In this document: in pieces, positions 28,772-38,684 of the stretch
Layout of the letters: every line of letters starts with the position of its first letter
Position numbering within the stretch: position 1 is the stretch's first letter
Origin: Rheinheimera lutimaris
GTDB lineage: Bacteria > Pseudomonadota > Gammaproteobacteria > Enterobacterales > Alteromonadaceae
Reading direction: 5' to 3'
NCBI RefSeq assembly: GCF_013283795.1
Contig: NZ_JABSOD010000011.1
Location: 1-64,000 of the forward strand
Length of the DNA stretch: 64,000 nt
Notes under the pieces: model-generated
Told to the model about the DNA's origin: nothing
What the model saw: the letters and a program-made list of their open reading frames with translations, nothing else
Database searches by the model: none
Made by a program: the position numbers and the translations under genes

Positions 28772-30309
28772 TGAACGATATTTCACCTGCACCAGAGCGC
28801 CCGGACAACCAAGCCTATATGGCTGCGGTTGACCTGGGCTCAAACTCCTTCCATATGGTTATCGCCCGGGTAGTAGACGGTGACATTCAGCTGCTGCACC
28901 GCGAAAAACAAAAAGTGCAGCTGGCCGAAGGTTTAAACGAGCAACTGGTGTTAAGTGAAGAAGCCATAGAGCGTGGTTTAACGGTATTGGCGCAGTTTGC
29001 CGATACCCTAACGCCGTTTGCACCGCACTCGGTGCGGGTTATTGCCACTTACACCCTGCGCCGCGCGCGCAATTCCGCCACCTTTTTACGCCGCGCTAAA
29101 GCCGTATTCCCGTTTCCGATAGAAGTGATCTCCGGCCAGGAAGAAGCGCGCTTTATTTACCAGGGGGTGGCACATTTTGAGCACTTCAGTGGTCGGCGGC
29201 TGGTGCTGGATATTGGCGGTGGCAGCACCGAATTTGCCATTGGCGAGGGCTTACAGCCACTGCGGCTAAGCAGCCGTAATATGGGTTGTGTCAGCTATGC
29301 GCTGCAGCACTTCCCGCAAGGCCGCATCAGCGAAAAGCGCTTTAACCGTGCCATTTTGCAGGCTGAACAAGAGCTGGAACCTATTGTCAGCAGCTTTAAA
29401 GCCGCCGGTTGGCAACAAGCCGTTGGCACCTCTGGCACAGTAAAAACCATCCGCGATATTATTACCGGCATGGGCCTGAGCCATAATGCACTGGAATTGG
29501 AACATCTGCTGGCGTTAAAACAGCATTTAATCGAGCAGGAAAACAGCTATCAGCTGGACTTGCCCGGTTTAACCGATGATCGCAAGTTATTGATTTGCTC
29601 CGGTCTGGCTATTTTAATTGCCGCCTTTCAGCTACTGCAAATAGACCAACTTATCTATATTGATGCCGCGCTGCGTGAAGGCGTACTGTACGAAATGAGC
29701 GACCGGCTGCAGCATCTGGATATCCGCGAGCACAGCGTAGCCAGTATGCAACGGCGCTATGATGTTGATATGGCGCAAGCGGCAAGGGTAAGTGATACCG
29801 CGTTGATGTTATTTAGCCAGGTGCGCAGCAAATGGCACTTAACTGATGAAGACGCCATGTTGCTGGGTTGGGCTGCCACGCTATACGAGGTTGGCCTGCA
29901 CATTAACTCGTCCGGGGTGCAAAAGCACTCGGCGTATATTCTGCAAAGTGCTAACTTGCCGGGCTTTAACCAGGAGCAGCAGCAGCTTATTGCTACCCTG
30001 GTACGCTTTCACCGGCGTAAAATCCGGCTGGAAGAAATGCCGGCCTTTAGCCTGTACCAACTGTCGCAGGTAGTACATCTGTTAGTATTGCTGCGTTTAG
30101 CCGTGCTGTTAAACCAAAAACGCCGCGATGATTTTTTGCCACAGTTTAGTGTTATTGCCGATATGCAGGCGCTGCAACTGGATTTATCAACCGACTGGTT
30201 AAGCAAACAAAGCCTGCTGGCGGCCGATTTACTGCAGGAACAAAAGGCGCTGAAAAAAATCGCCTTTGTGCTCGACTGTCCGGGTTTAACAGACGTTGTA
30301 CCGGCCTGA
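28771..30309 (+). CDS. ppx: exopolyphosphatase
   Basis: Ppx/GppA-family enzyme of 512 residues, the E. coli Ppx length. It releases Pi from polyphosphate ends. The actin-like ATPase fold shows VDLGSNSFHMVIARV at the N-terminus and LVLDIGGGSTEFAIG, then VGTSGTVKTIRDI; the C-terminal third is an HD-like helical domain with LGWAATLYEVGLHINSSGVQKHS. Translationally coupled to ppk by a one-base overlap, so polyphosphate synthesis and breakdown are co-expressed. Confidence 0.96.
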   Translation: MNDISPAPERPDNQAYMAAVDLGSNSFHMVIARVVDGDIQLLHREKQKVQLAEGLNEQLVLSEEAIERGLTVLAQFADTLTPFAPHSVRVIATYTLRRARNSATFLRRAKAVFPFPIEVISGQEEARFIYQGVAHFEHFSGRRLVLDIGGGSTEFAIGEGLQPLRLSSRNMGCVSYALQHFPQGRISEKRFNRAILQAEQELEPIVSSFKAAGWQQAVGTSGTVKTIRDIITGMGLSHNALELEHLLALKQHLIEQENSYQLDLPGLTDDRKLLICSGLAILIAAFQLLQIDQLIYIDAALREGVLYEMSDRLQHLDIREHSVASMQRRYDVDMAQAARVSDTALMLFSQVRSKWHLTDEDAMLLGWAATLYEVGLHINSSGVQKHSAYILQSANLPGFNQEQQQLIATLVRFHRRKIRLEEMPAFSLYQLSQVVHLLVLLRLAVLLNQKRRDDFLPQFSVIADMQALQLDLSTDWLSKQSLLAADLLQEQKALKKIAFVLDCPGLTDVVPA

Positions 30310-30383
30310 CGGCTTATCGTCTGGCAATACAGGCCTTATACCGGTATACTGCGCGCCCTTTTTAGCTGACGATATTTCAACCA

Positions 30384-31868
30384 ATGCTAATCACATCAAT
30401 TAAACAAAACTGGCTGTCTAACGTTCGGGGTGATGTGTTATCAGCCATTGTCGTAGCACTTGCGCTTATTCCTGAGGCCATTGCCTTTTCGATTATTGCC
30501 GGTGTAGACCCTAAAGTCGGCCTGTACGCCTCTTTCGCCATATGTGTCATTATCTCCTTTGCCGGTGCCAGACCGGGCATGATATCCGCCGCCACCGGCG
30601 CTATGGCGCTGTTGATGATCACTCTGGTGAAACAGCATGGTCTGGAATATCTGCTCGCTGCCACCTTACTCACCGGCGTAATTCAAATTGTGTTTGGCCT
30701 GTTTAAACTGGGCGATTTAATGCGCTTTGTCTCGCGCTCTGTGGTGACCGGCTTTGTCAATGCCTTAGCCATCCTGATTTTTATGGCGCAACTGCCGGAA
30801 TTAAGCGGCACCTATGGCAGCGTTACTGTGTACGGTATGACAGCATTGGGCCTGGCGATTATTTATCTGTTTCCGTATGTGACGAAAAAAATCCCTTCGC
30901 CGCTGGTGTGTATCGTGGCGCTGACGGCCATCGCCGTGTATTTCAAGCTGGATATCCGCACTGTAGCCGATATGGGCGAGTTGCCGGACAGTCTGCCGAT
31001 TTTCCTCTGGCCGGACGTGCCGCTAAACTTTGCAACACTGCAAATTATCTTCCCTTATGCATTAGCACTGGCAGTAGTGGGTATTTTAGAATCCTTGATG
31101 ACCGCGACTATCGTCGATGATTTAACCGATACCAGCAGCAATAAAAACCGCGAATGCGTTGGCCAGGGTGTGGCGAACATTGGTTCAGGTTTAATTGGCG
31201 GTATGGCCGGCTGCGCCATGATTGGCCAGTCAGTTATCAACGTTAAATCCGGTGGCCGTACGCGGCTATCCGCCTTATTGGCCGGTTCATTGTTGCTGGT
31301 GATGGTGGTATTTCTCGACAACTGGGTGGGTATGATCCCAATGGCCGCACTGGTGGCGGTAATGATTATGGTATCTATCGGCACCTTTAGCTGGTCATCG
31401 GTAAAAGATCTCAGCAAAAATCCGAAAAGCTCCTCTGTGGTAATGATTGCCACTGTTATCGTGGTGGTATTTACCCATAACCTCGCCTACGGCGTACTAG
31501 TCGGCGTGCTGTTAAGCGCACTGTTTTTTGCCAATAAAGTTGGCCAAATTTTATATATCGGCTCCAGCTTGTCAAAAGATGGCCACCAGCGCACTTATAA
31601 CGTGGTTGGCCAGGTGTTTTTCAGCTCCGGCGAACAGTTTGTTGCTGCTTTTGACTTTAAAGACGCAGTAGAAAAAGTCACCATTGATGTCAGCAAAGCG
31701 CATTTTTGGGATATTACCGCCATCAGCTCGCTGGATAAGGTGATGATTAAATTCCGCCGCGAAGGTACCGAAGTAGAACTACTTGGCCTGAACGAAGCCA
31801 GCGCGACCCTGGTGGATAAATTTGCTATTCACAACCGGCCCGATGTCGAAAAGTTAATGGGACATTAA
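30384..31868 (+). CDS. SulP/SLC26-family anion transporter with STAS domain
   Basis: Membrane protein of 494 residues. The N-terminal 390 residues hold about 10-14 membrane segments with the SulP signatures [25 protein letters not shown] and [25 protein letters not shown]; the C-terminal hundred residues form a cytoplasmic STAS domain ([23 protein letters not shown]). Family members carry sulfate, bicarbonate, chloride or dicarboxylates. The substrate cannot be chosen from sequence. It starts 75 bp after ppx and ends at a strong terminator. Confidence 0.92.
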   Translation: MLITSIKQNWLSNVRGDVLSAIVVALALIPEAIAFSIIAGVDPKVGLYASFAICVIISFAGARPGMISAATGAMALLMITLVKQHGLEYLLAATLLTGVIQIVFGLFKLGDLMRFVSRSVVTGFVNALAILIFMAQLPELSGTYGSVTVYGMTALGLAIIYLFPYVTKKIPSPLVCIVALTAIAVYFKLDIRTVADMGELPDSLPIFLWPDVPLNFATLQIIFPYALALAVVGILESLMTATIVDDLTDTSSNKNRECVGQGVANIGSGLIGGMAGCAMIGQSVINVKSGGRTRLSALLAGSLLLVMVVFLDNWVGMIPMAALVAVMIMVSIGTFSWSSVKDLSKNPKSSSVVMIATVIVVVFTHNLAYGVLVGVLLSALFFANKVGQILYIGSSLSKDGHQRTYNVVGQVFFSSGEQFVAAFDFKDAVEKVTIDVSKAHFWDITAISSLDKVMIKFRREGTEVELLGLNEASATLVDKFAIHNRPDVEKLMGH

Positions 31869-31875
31869 GGTTACC

Positions 31876-31900
31876 AAGCCCGGCACTCGCCGGGCTTTTT
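31876..31900 (+). terminator. intrinsic terminator after the SulP gene
   Basis: AAGCCCGGC and GCCGGGCTT form a 9-bp stem with loop ACTC, followed by a T-tract. It lies 8 bp past the stop codon. Confidence 0.92.
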
Positions 31901-32092
31901 GTTTAGCCATCAGCAAAAGTACCATTTGTACAAAGCTGCCACACTTAATGTTGTGGCAGTGCCGCCTTATCAATATGGCTAATCAATACAAACGTCAGCG
32001 GATTAACCCGTTAAATCACTTTTAAAAACAGAATTTTAGGGTTACCTTCTAACCACTTCCCGAATAAATACGCACCACTACAGGATCTGCTG

Positions 32093-32908
32093 ATGCTCAC
32101 TAAACTCTTGAATGTAAGTTTGTTACTACTGGCAAGCAGCGCTTGCTTTATTGCCCGCGCGGATATTAGCCAGGCGTTGCAACATGAAGCCCGCACCGAC
32201 GCCAATAAACTGCGCGATACTGCACGCAAGCCTGAGCAAACGCTAACATTTTTCGAGGTAACACCACAAAGTACCGTGGTGGAAATATGGCCGGGGTCAG
32301 GCTGGTACACCGAAGTATTGGCACCGCTGTTGGCGGAACAAGGCAAGCTGTATGCCGCGCATTTCTCTGATAAGTTCAGCTTATTGCCCGCTGACTATAT
32401 GCAAAAAGGCCGCGCAGACTATAGCGCCAAACTGGCAGCACACCCTGTGTATAAAAATGTCACTGTAACTGAGTTTGCCCCACTGGCCGGTATCGATATT
32501 GCACCGCCAGCCAGTGCTGATGTGGTGCTGTCTATCCGCAATCAATTTTATATCTTTGACGGCGAAACCTCATTAAAACATGCTTTAGCCAACTTTTATC
32601 GGGCGCTTAAACCCGGTGGCGTGCTGGGCGTAGTGGCACCGCGCTTACCGGATCACTTGCTGGATACAAACTGGAAAGAGTCAGGTTATGTGCCGGAGCA
32701 GTTATGGTTAGATCTGGCCAAACAAGCCGGTTTTAGCTTTGAAGCGCGCAGCGATATGCTGCTTAACCCGCAAGATAGCGCCGACCACCCGGCGGGGATC
32801 TGGTCTTTACCTCCCACCCTGGCCGGCGGTGAAAAAGATAAAGCCAGGTATATTGCCATTGGCGAAGTAAACCAGATGGTATTGAAGTTCAGAAAACCAG
32901 CCAACTAA
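32093..32908 (+). CDS. predicted exported class I methyltransferase-fold protein
   Basis: Protein of 271 residues with a clear signal peptide (hydrophobic residues 6-22, cleavage near ARA-D) followed by a Rossmann-type methyltransferase fold. Motif I is VVEIWPGSGWYTEVLAPLL, and a post-motif block LKPGGVLGVVAPR matches class I enzymes. Similar signal-bearing methyltransferase-like proteins occur widely in proteobacteria, and their activity is not defined. S-adenosylmethionine is not expected in the periplasm, so either the segment is not cleaved or the protein binds another ligand. ATG preceded by AGGA. Confidence 0.8.
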   Translation: MLTKLLNVSLLLLASSACFIARADISQALQHEARTDANKLRDTARKPEQTLTFFEVTPQSTVVEIWPGSGWYTEVLAPLLAEQGKLYAAHFSDKFSLLPADYMQKGRADYSAKLAAHPVYKNVTVTEFAPLAGIDIAPPASADVVLSIRNQFYIFDGETSLKHALANFYRALKPGGVLGVVAPRLPDHLLDTNWKESGYVPEQLWLDLAKQAGFSFEARSDMLLNPQDSADHPAGIWSLPPTLAGGEKDKARYIAIGEVNQMVLKFRKPAN

Positions 32909-32941
32909 CCACAGCTAACCGACGGTGAACCTAATCGTACT

Positions 32942-33703
32942 TCAATGCGAGCGGCTTTGCCGGCCCAGCGCATGTGCAATGCGGTTGCGCATTGAGTGCC
33001 AGTGATTTTTCGGCAACGTCGGAGCCTGGGCCAAAATGGCTTCAAAGTTAATACTGCCGCCGTCTCGCGGTGGCAGATGAGCAAAATACAGCTGACTGGG
33101 TTCAAGGCGGTTAACCCGCTGCAATGATTGCTTATATTGATTCGGGTGACACACCGGATAAGGCGGTACCAGCCGCTTTTTAACCGACACGATTAAATCG
33201 GCAATATACAGCTGCTTAGTAGGTACATGCCACAACGACAAATCATGGTCAGTATGGCCCGGCGTATAAAGCACCTGCCAGTCAGGGAAATCGGGCAAGT
33301 ATTGCTCATCTTGCAGTAACAGATCGGGTTTTAATATCGGCGTGTACCAGATATGCCGCTTTGGTTTACCCAAACGGTTGGCTACCCACCAGGTTAAGCT
33401 AACATCGATTATATGCGCTGTGCGGCCAAGCAAGCCCGAATACCAGCGTGGCGCTTTGGGGTGGCAGGCAATGCGGGCACCGGTTAAGCGCCTGAGTTTA
33501 TGCGCCCCGCCGGCGTGGTCCGGGTGCATATGCGTCACCATAATCAGTTTAAGCGCCGTTAACGGCATACCTAATTGCTGCTGAATATACTCACATACTG
33601 TGGCAATATCTGCCCGGCTACAGCCATCCAGCAGCAATAAGCCGGCCGTATCCTGCACCAGATAAATGTTCTGTATATAGCCCTTGAGAATATGTAATTG
33701 CAT
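32942..33703 (-). CDS. MBL-fold metallo-hydrolase
   Basis: Metallo-beta-lactamase-fold protein of 253 residues. The metal-binding THMHPDHAGG motif lies near residue 55, a further histidine in YTPGHTDHDLSLW, and LYIADLIVS supplies the bridging acid. No signal peptide. The substrate is not evident; family members include thioesterases, glyoxalases and lactonases. It converges with the methyltransferase-like gene with a 33-bp gap. Confidence 0.87.
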   Translation of the reverse strand: MQLHILKGYIQNIYLVQDTAGLLLLDGCSRADIATVCEYIQQQLGMPLTALKLIMVTHMHPDHAGGAHKLRRLTGARIACHPKAPRWYSGLLGRTAHIIDVSLTWWVANRLGKPKRHIWYTPILKPDLLLQDEQYLPDFPDWQVLYTPGHTDHDLSLWHVPTKQLYIADLIVSVKKRLVPPYPVCHPNQYKQSLQRVNRLEPSQLYFAHLPPRDGGSINFEAILAQAPTLPKNHWHSMRNRIAHALGRQSRSH

Positions 33704-33869
33704 TAGGGTGTGTTTGGCCTCAGCGTTTGCAACTGGTCCGACATTACCTAAGCTCAGGCCACTTTACCAGCAGCAATTTACGCATAAACTGCCGATTTAA
33801 CATCAGCTCTTGGCTTTTACCGGCGCAGCGCTTAAGGTAGTAACACTATAGAAAAATGATGGAGTTCCT

Positions 33870-35183
33870 ATGCGCTGGTCACTATTAAGCCTGACTTTAT
33901 TGCCACTGTTATGCACGCCCGACGCACTGGCCGAGTCACGGCCAGAGCTCAGTAAGCAAATTGAGCAGGTTATGCCCAAAGTGATTAGCTGGCGCCGTGA
34001 TATTCACCAGCACCCCGAATTGTCGAACCGCGAAGTGCGCACCGCAGCTAAGGTAGCAGCGCATTTGAAAAAACTCGGGCTGGAAGTGCGCACCGGCATC
34101 GCCCATACCGGCGTGGTCGGTATTTTAACAGGCGGCAAACCCGGCCCGGTGGTAGCACTGCGCGCCGATATGGATGCGCTGCCGGTCACCGAGCAAACCG
34201 GTTTAGCCTTTGCGTCAAAAGTAGTTAGTGAGTTTAACGGCCAGCAAACCGGTGTAATGCACGCCTGCGGCCACGATGCGCATGTTGCTATGTTGATGGG
34301 TGCAGCCGAAGTGCTGGCCAAACAACGCGCCGATATTACCGGTACTATTATGTTTGTATTTCAGCCCGCAGAAGAAGGCCCACCGGCCGGCGAAGAAGGC
34401 GGCGCAAAAATGATGCTGGCCGAAGGCTTATTTGCCAACCCTACCCCATCAGCTATTTTTGGCCTGCATGTTTGGCCCGGCGAACCCGGTCAGCTGCAGG
34501 TGAAAACCGAAGGTATTATGGCTGCGGCCGACAGCTTTCAAATAACCGTTAAAGGTAAGCAGGTGCATGGCTCCAGCCCGTGGCGCGGTATCGACCCGAT
34601 AAACGTTACCGGTCAGCTGATTAACGCTATAAACCTGATACCGGCACGGCAGATTGATGTCACCAAAGCGCCGGCGGTGGTATCGTTTGGTCAGGTGCAT
34701 GGTGGTATTCGCTGGAACATTATTCCGGATGACGTAAAACTGGAAGGCACCATTCGCACCTTTGACAGCGAAATGCGCGAAGATTTAATTGCCCGCATGG
34801 CACACACCAGCGAGCATATTGCCAAAGCCAGCGGCGCCGAAGCCGATTTTCATGTGCATAACTTTGCCGCCGTTACCTGGAATGACCCGGCGCTGACCGA
34901 CTGGGCGATGCCAAGCCTTAAGTGGGCCGCAGGCGATAAAGGCGTAGCACCGATAAAACCGATTACCGGCGCCGAAGACTTCTCGTTTTACCAGCAGCAA
35001 ATTCCCGGGGTGTTTTTCTTTCTCGGCATTTCACCTGCAGGCAAACCGTTAAGCGAAGTACCGCCTAACCACTCACCGATGTTTGATGTTAATGAAGACG
35101 CTTTAGTTAACGGCGTACGGGCATTAACCGGCCTGGCATTGGATTATCTGGCGCAGGCACCCGCGCCGGCACAAAAGGACTAA
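33870..35183 (+). CDS. exported M20-family amidohydrolase
   Basis: Peptidase M20D/amidohydrolase of 437 residues with a signal peptide (cleavage near ALAES). Metal-ligand motifs are ADMDALPV, HACGHDAHVAMLMG and PAEEGPPAGEEGG; the central dimerisation domain follows (VKGKQVHGSSPWRGIDPI), and ITGAEDFSFY precedes the C-terminus. Relatives hydrolyse N-acyl-amino acids such as hippurate or indole conjugates. GGAG precedes the ATG. It ends 4 bp before tag, so the two are probably co-transcribed. Confidence 0.92.
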   Translation: MRWSLLSLTLLPLLCTPDALAESRPELSKQIEQVMPKVISWRRDIHQHPELSNREVRTAAKVAAHLKKLGLEVRTGIAHTGVVGILTGGKPGPVVALRADMDALPVTEQTGLAFASKVVSEFNGQQTGVMHACGHDAHVAMLMGAAEVLAKQRADITGTIMFVFQPAEEGPPAGEEGGAKMMLAEGLFANPTPSAIFGLHVWPGEPGQLQVKTEGIMAAADSFQITVKGKQVHGSSPWRGIDPINVTGQLINAINLIPARQIDVTKAPAVVSFGQVHGGIRWNIIPDDVKLEGTIRTFDSEMREDLIARMAHTSEHIAKASGAEADFHVHNFAAVTWNDPALTDWAMPSLKWAAGDKGVAPIKPITGAEDFSFYQQQIPGVFFFLGISPAGKPLSEVPPNHSPMFDVNEDALVNGVRALTGLALDYLAQAPAPAQKD

Positions 35184-35187
35184 GCAG

Positions 35188-35766
35188 ATGAATACACCGT
35201 GCCGCTGCCACTGGGTCGACTTAACCAAACCCGACTATGTCGCCTACCATGACACCGAATGGGGCGTGCCGGTGTATGACGATAACAAGCTGTTTGAGTT
35301 TTTAACCTTAGAAGCAGCTCAGGCCGGCCTGAGTTGGTACACGGTACTGAAAAAACGCGACAGCTATCGCGAAGCCTTTGCTAACTTTGACCCGGTGAAA
35401 GTGGCGGCTTTTGACGAGGCTAAAGCGGCAGAATTACTGCAAAACCCCGGCATTATCCGTAACCGCTTAAAAGTGGCGGCCGCGATTAACAACGCGGCAC
35501 GTTTTCTGGAGGTGCAAGCCGAGTTTGGCAGCTTCAGTGACTATCAATGGCAGTTTGTCGGCGGTAAACCGCAGCAAAACAGCATAGCCGGGCCTGAAGA
35601 TTACCGCGCTACCAGCCCCGAGTCTGACGCCTTTAGCAAAGACTTAAAAAAGCGCGGCTTTAAATTTGTCGGCTCAACCATTATTTACGCCCATATGCAG
35701 GCTTGCGGTATGGTGAATGATCATCATGTGGATTGCTTCCGGCACCAGGTCGTCGCAGCACTATAG
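35188..35766 (+). CDS. tag: DNA-3-methyladenine glycosylase I
   Basis: Base-excision enzyme of 192 residues that removes 3-methyladenine from alkylated DNA. It keeps the Tag zinc ligands: cysteine and histidine near the N-terminus (CRCHWV, YHDTEWGVPV) and HHVDCFRH near the C-terminus. The catalytic glutamate lies in FLTLEAAQAGLSW. It follows the M20 amidohydrolase closely although the two functions are unrelated. Confidence 0.95.
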   Translation: MNTPCRCHWVDLTKPDYVAYHDTEWGVPVYDDNKLFEFLTLEAAQAGLSWYTVLKKRDSYREAFANFDPVKVAAFDEAKAAELLQNPGIIRNRLKVAAAINNAARFLEVQAEFGSFSDYQWQFVGGKPQQNSIAGPEDYRATSPESDAFSKDLKKRGFKFVGSTIIYAHMQACGMVNDHHVDCFRHQVVAAL

Positions 35767-35833
35767 TAAGTACGTCGACATGCTGTAAATGGCTACCGTT
35801 ATAAATAAACACTAATGCTGAAACTGCTTACTG

Positions 35834-36349
35834 TTATTTGCCAACCAGATAATTACCGGGGTCAATATAAAACATCTTTTTATAACCCTGGCTGCTACCG
35901 TCTATCGCCAGGGGCGCGGGAATTAGCCTGACGATAGAATAATGTAAATGTGGCGGCTTTCCTTTGGCATTGCCGCTGTCGCCTACTGACCCAATAACCT
36001 CACCCGACCTTACCGCCGTAAAACCGGTGACATTTATGTTGTTAAGGTGAGAGAAATAATGCAGCCGCCATTTCGGCCCCAGCACCAATACTACCTTACC
36101 GCCCTTGGCAATTTCGCCCTGATATAACACTATGCCGGTTGTAGTGCTGGTTACGGCAGTACCCTTGTGAGCGAAAATATCGATACCTTTGTGCACACCA
36201 GAGCTGCCCCAGGGTTCATACCAGAAAGAATCGGGGTGCCAGTCGCGCTGAACAGCGCCGGCTACAGGCATACTGATCCGCTCAGGCATTGCAAAGCCGG
36301 CTATCAGTAACAGCGCCGGTAATAGCAGTAAATAGCGTTTTATTTTCAT
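35834..36349 (-). CDS. M23-family metallopeptidase
   Basis: Small exported protein of 171 residues with an N-terminal hydrophobic segment and a LytM/M23 domain covering most of the rest. Zinc ligands are in SGVHKGIDIFAHKGT (HxxxD) and KPPHLHYSI (HxH), with the intermediate LHYFSHLNNI histidine. M23 enzymes cut peptidoglycan cross-links. All ligands are present, so it is likely active in the periplasm. It is much shorter than typical septal M23 proteins and has no coiled coil or LysM. Confidence 0.88.
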   Translation of the reverse strand: MKIKRYLLLLPALLLIAGFAMPERISMPVAGAVQRDWHPDSFWYEPWGSSGVHKGIDIFAHKGTAVTSTTTGIVLYQGEIAKGGKVVLVLGPKWRLHYFSHLNNINVTGFTAVRSGEVIGSVGDSGNAKGKPPHLHYSIVRLIPAPLAIDGSSQGYKKMFYIDPGNYLVGK

Positions 36350-36450
36350 AACACAGATATAAAGCAGCGTAAGTTAACCGGCAATTAACGTGGCCGCTGA
36401 CAAAGCTACTTTACTGCAGATTGATCCCACGCAGTTACTGTCTGCCTTGC

Positions 36451-37215
36451 TTATTGGCTGGCGACGGAACCATTAATATGTTGCTGTAACAAAGTTTCCG
36501 TCAGGCCGGACTCTTTCGCTTGCTGCAAAAAGATATTTAGCTTAGGCAGCAACGACTGCCACTGCAATGATAACGCCAGTGTCATACCGGTTTCGTCCAC
36601 CACGTAATCCGAGCGGTATAGCTCGGCATCAGCAAACTGGTGCAGTTTTAACCACTGGGCGACGTGCTCGTTTAGGTAGGCAAAATCACAGCGGCCGTTA
36701 ACCAGCATATTCATTTGGTCAAACTCACTATCTGTATCCAGCCGCAGCAACCTGCCACTGTCTAACGCCTCCGTCAGGCCGGTGTAAACATAATGCCGGC
36801 GCAAACAAATAGTGCTGTTTTTCAAGGCATCGAGTGCCTGTAACTTTTGCGGTTGCATAGTGTAGATAAAATCACGGTGGGTTATTACTGCGCTGCTGTA
36901 CAGCGCTTTTTCCGGATGCTTGCTCCATTTCTCGGCCAGCACCATCATACCTATTTCGCCGTCATACAACTTAAGCTCGGCACGCTGGCGGTTGTCTTCA
37001 ATGTAATTGACATGAATATGGTTGGCCGAGAAAAACTGATTGAGCAATTCGGGAATAACACCGCGTACTGTGTTGGTCGTGTCAGACTTGTACATGTAAG
37101 GCGGCACTTGCGGATAGTAAATACCCACATTAATAGTTGGCGCCGGCTCTGCGCAGCCTATAGCGCTGCCGGCCAAAGCCAACAGCAATACCAGCGTTTT
37201 CAGTACGTTGTTCAT
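36451..37215 (-). CDS. periplasmic solute-binding protein-like (SBP_bac_3)
   Basis: Exported protein of 254 residues with a signal peptide ending near GCAEPAP and an SBP_bac_3-type ligand-binding fold (GVIPELLNQFFSANHIHVNYIED, DALKNSTICLRRHYVY, GRCDFAYLNEH). Many such stand-alone proteins lack an associated transporter, as here. The ligand is unknown. I chose the ATG at 37215, which opens directly into the signal peptide and has AAGG upstream. It lies downstream of phoR but is separated by 111 bp. Confidence 0.75.
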   Translation of the reverse strand: MNNVLKTLVLLLALAGSAIGCAEPAPTINVGIYYPQVPPYMYKSDTTNTVRGVIPELLNQFFSANHIHVNYIEDNRQRAELKLYDGEIGMMVLAEKWSKHPEKALYSSAVITHRDFIYTMQPQKLQALDALKNSTICLRRHYVYTGLTEALDSGRLLRLDTDSEFDQMNMLVNGRCDFAYLNEHVAQWLKLHQFADAELYRSDYVVDETGMTLALSLQWQSLLPKLNIFLQQAKESGLTETLLQQHINGSVASQ

Positions 37216-37326
37216 GTTTTCAGGCCTTGCCAATTCCATGGCTTATTTATGTAATCGCTTACTTAGCTACAGACTATAACTATAGGGCCAAATTGTGACA
37301 ATGGTTTTATTGGCGGCAGACTGCGG

Positions 37327-38667
37327 CTAAACCGGTTTACTGTTACGCTTCTTTTTTATATCCGCATTGTTGCCATGCACCAATTCAGGTGGCAGGGTAA
37401 AGGAGAAACTGCTGCCTTTGCCAGGCTCACTGAAGATCATCAGCCGGCTGTTATGCCGCGACAGCACATGTTTAACAATAGCCAGACCCAGCCCGGTGCC
37501 ACCGGTATTACGGGCGCGGGCTTCGTCTACACGGTAAAAGCGCTCGGTTAAGCGTTTTACATGCTGTGGCGCTATGCCCGGACCGTTATCATTGACAGAA
37601 AATACTGCTTTTAAGTGTTGCCGCTGCCAACTGACATAAATATCACCGCCATTTTGCGTGTACTTAATGGCGTTGATCACCAGGTTTGAAAAAGCACTGC
37701 GCAGCTCTTCGGTTACTCCGGTGACAGTCAACTGCGGGTCGATATCGAACACCAGCTTATGCTGCTTATCGCGGTTAACGGTTTGCGCCTCCTGCTCCAG
37801 TTGCGCCAGCATAGCCGGTACGTCCACCTCATCGTCAAACTGCACCCGCGCTGAGGCTTCAATACGCGATAATGTCAGCAGTTGCTGCACCAGCGCATCC
37901 ATCCGTTTGGTTTGGTCCAGCATTACATTGTGGGCTTTTTTCCACATGGCTTTATCCGGCAAGTGTTCGTCGTCCATCACTTCCAGGTAACCCTGCAGTA
38001 CAGTAAGCGGAGTGCGCAGCTCGTGCGAGACGTTGGCGACAAAGTCTTTGCGAATTTGCTCTAACTGCTTTAACTGGGTAATGTCGCGTACAATCAGCAA
38101 ATACTGCTCTACGCCATACGCCATAATATTAAACTCCAGCGTAAGCTGATCGTTTACCGGCGAGGGCAGCTCTATCGGCAGCTCAAATTTAGCTGTTTTA
38201 AGATACTGCAGGAAATCAGGATGACGGATCAGGTTATCCAGCCGCTGCCCTTCATCGCCCGGCCAGTGCAGCCCCACCAAAATTTGCGCCAGCTTGTTGC
38301 TCCAGATAATGCTCCAGTCGCGGTGCATTACCACTACCGCTTCAGGCAGGGCTTCTGCGCCGTCACGGAAACGCCGCACTACGTTGCGCAGTTCGCGCCT
38401 TTTACGCCGGTCACGCCGCTGTAAATAGTAAATACCTTCGAATAAGTGGCCCCATATACCTTCACTGATTGGCGGCGATAACTTACGGTCACGCCACAGC
38501 CATTTGTCCATTAAAAACAAATGATGGTAATGCCATAGCAACAGCGCAATAGTGAATATCAGCAGTGCCAGCAGCAAGCTGTTCGAGATCAGGCCAACCA
38601 GAGCAATAAAACAGTAAAAAAGGAAGAGTCTGGTATACACCTTCCTTTTTGATAACAGCTGACGCAT
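37327..38667 (-). CDS. phoR: phosphate regulon sensor kinase PhoR
   Basis: Inner-membrane histidine kinase of 446 residues, the E. coli PhoR layout: a hydrophobic N-terminal pair of helices (about 13-45) with almost no periplasmic loop, a PAS domain (about 100-195), HisKA with phospho-acceptor His215 in FVANVSHELRTPL, and a HATPase domain with VINAIKYTQNG, NGPGIAP and GGTGLGLAIVKHV. It reads phosphate status through Pst and PhoU and phosphorylates PhoB. It follows phoB by 17 bp. Confidence 0.96.
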   Translation of the reverse strand: MRQLLSKRKVYTRLFLFYCFIALVGLISNSLLLALLIFTIALLLWHYHHLFLMDKWLWRDRKLSPPISEGIWGHLFEGIYYLQRRDRRKRRELRNVVRRFRDGAEALPEAVVVMHRDWSIIWSNKLAQILVGLHWPGDEGQRLDNLIRHPDFLQYLKTAKFELPIELPSPVNDQLTLEFNIMAYGVEQYLLIVRDITQLKQLEQIRKDFVANVSHELRTPLTVLQGYLEVMDDEHLPDKAMWKKAHNVMLDQTKRMDALVQQLLTLSRIEASARVQFDDEVDVPAMLAQLEQEAQTVNRDKQHKLVFDIDPQLTVTGVTEELRSAFSNLVINAIKYTQNGGDIYVSWQRQHLKAVFSVNDNGPGIAPQHVKRLTERFYRVDEARARNTGGTGLGLAIVKHVLSRHNSRLMIFSEPGKGSSFSFTLPPELVHGNNADIKKKRNSKPV

Positions 38668-38684
38668 AGCGGCGCTTGATAACC

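Noticed and set aside
31936-31959. Inverted repeat CTGCCACA/TGTGGCAG before the methyltransferase-like gene as an operator
   Set aside because: An 8-bp repeat with an 8-base spacer in an AT-moderate spacer is not rare, and no matching regulator is adjacent.
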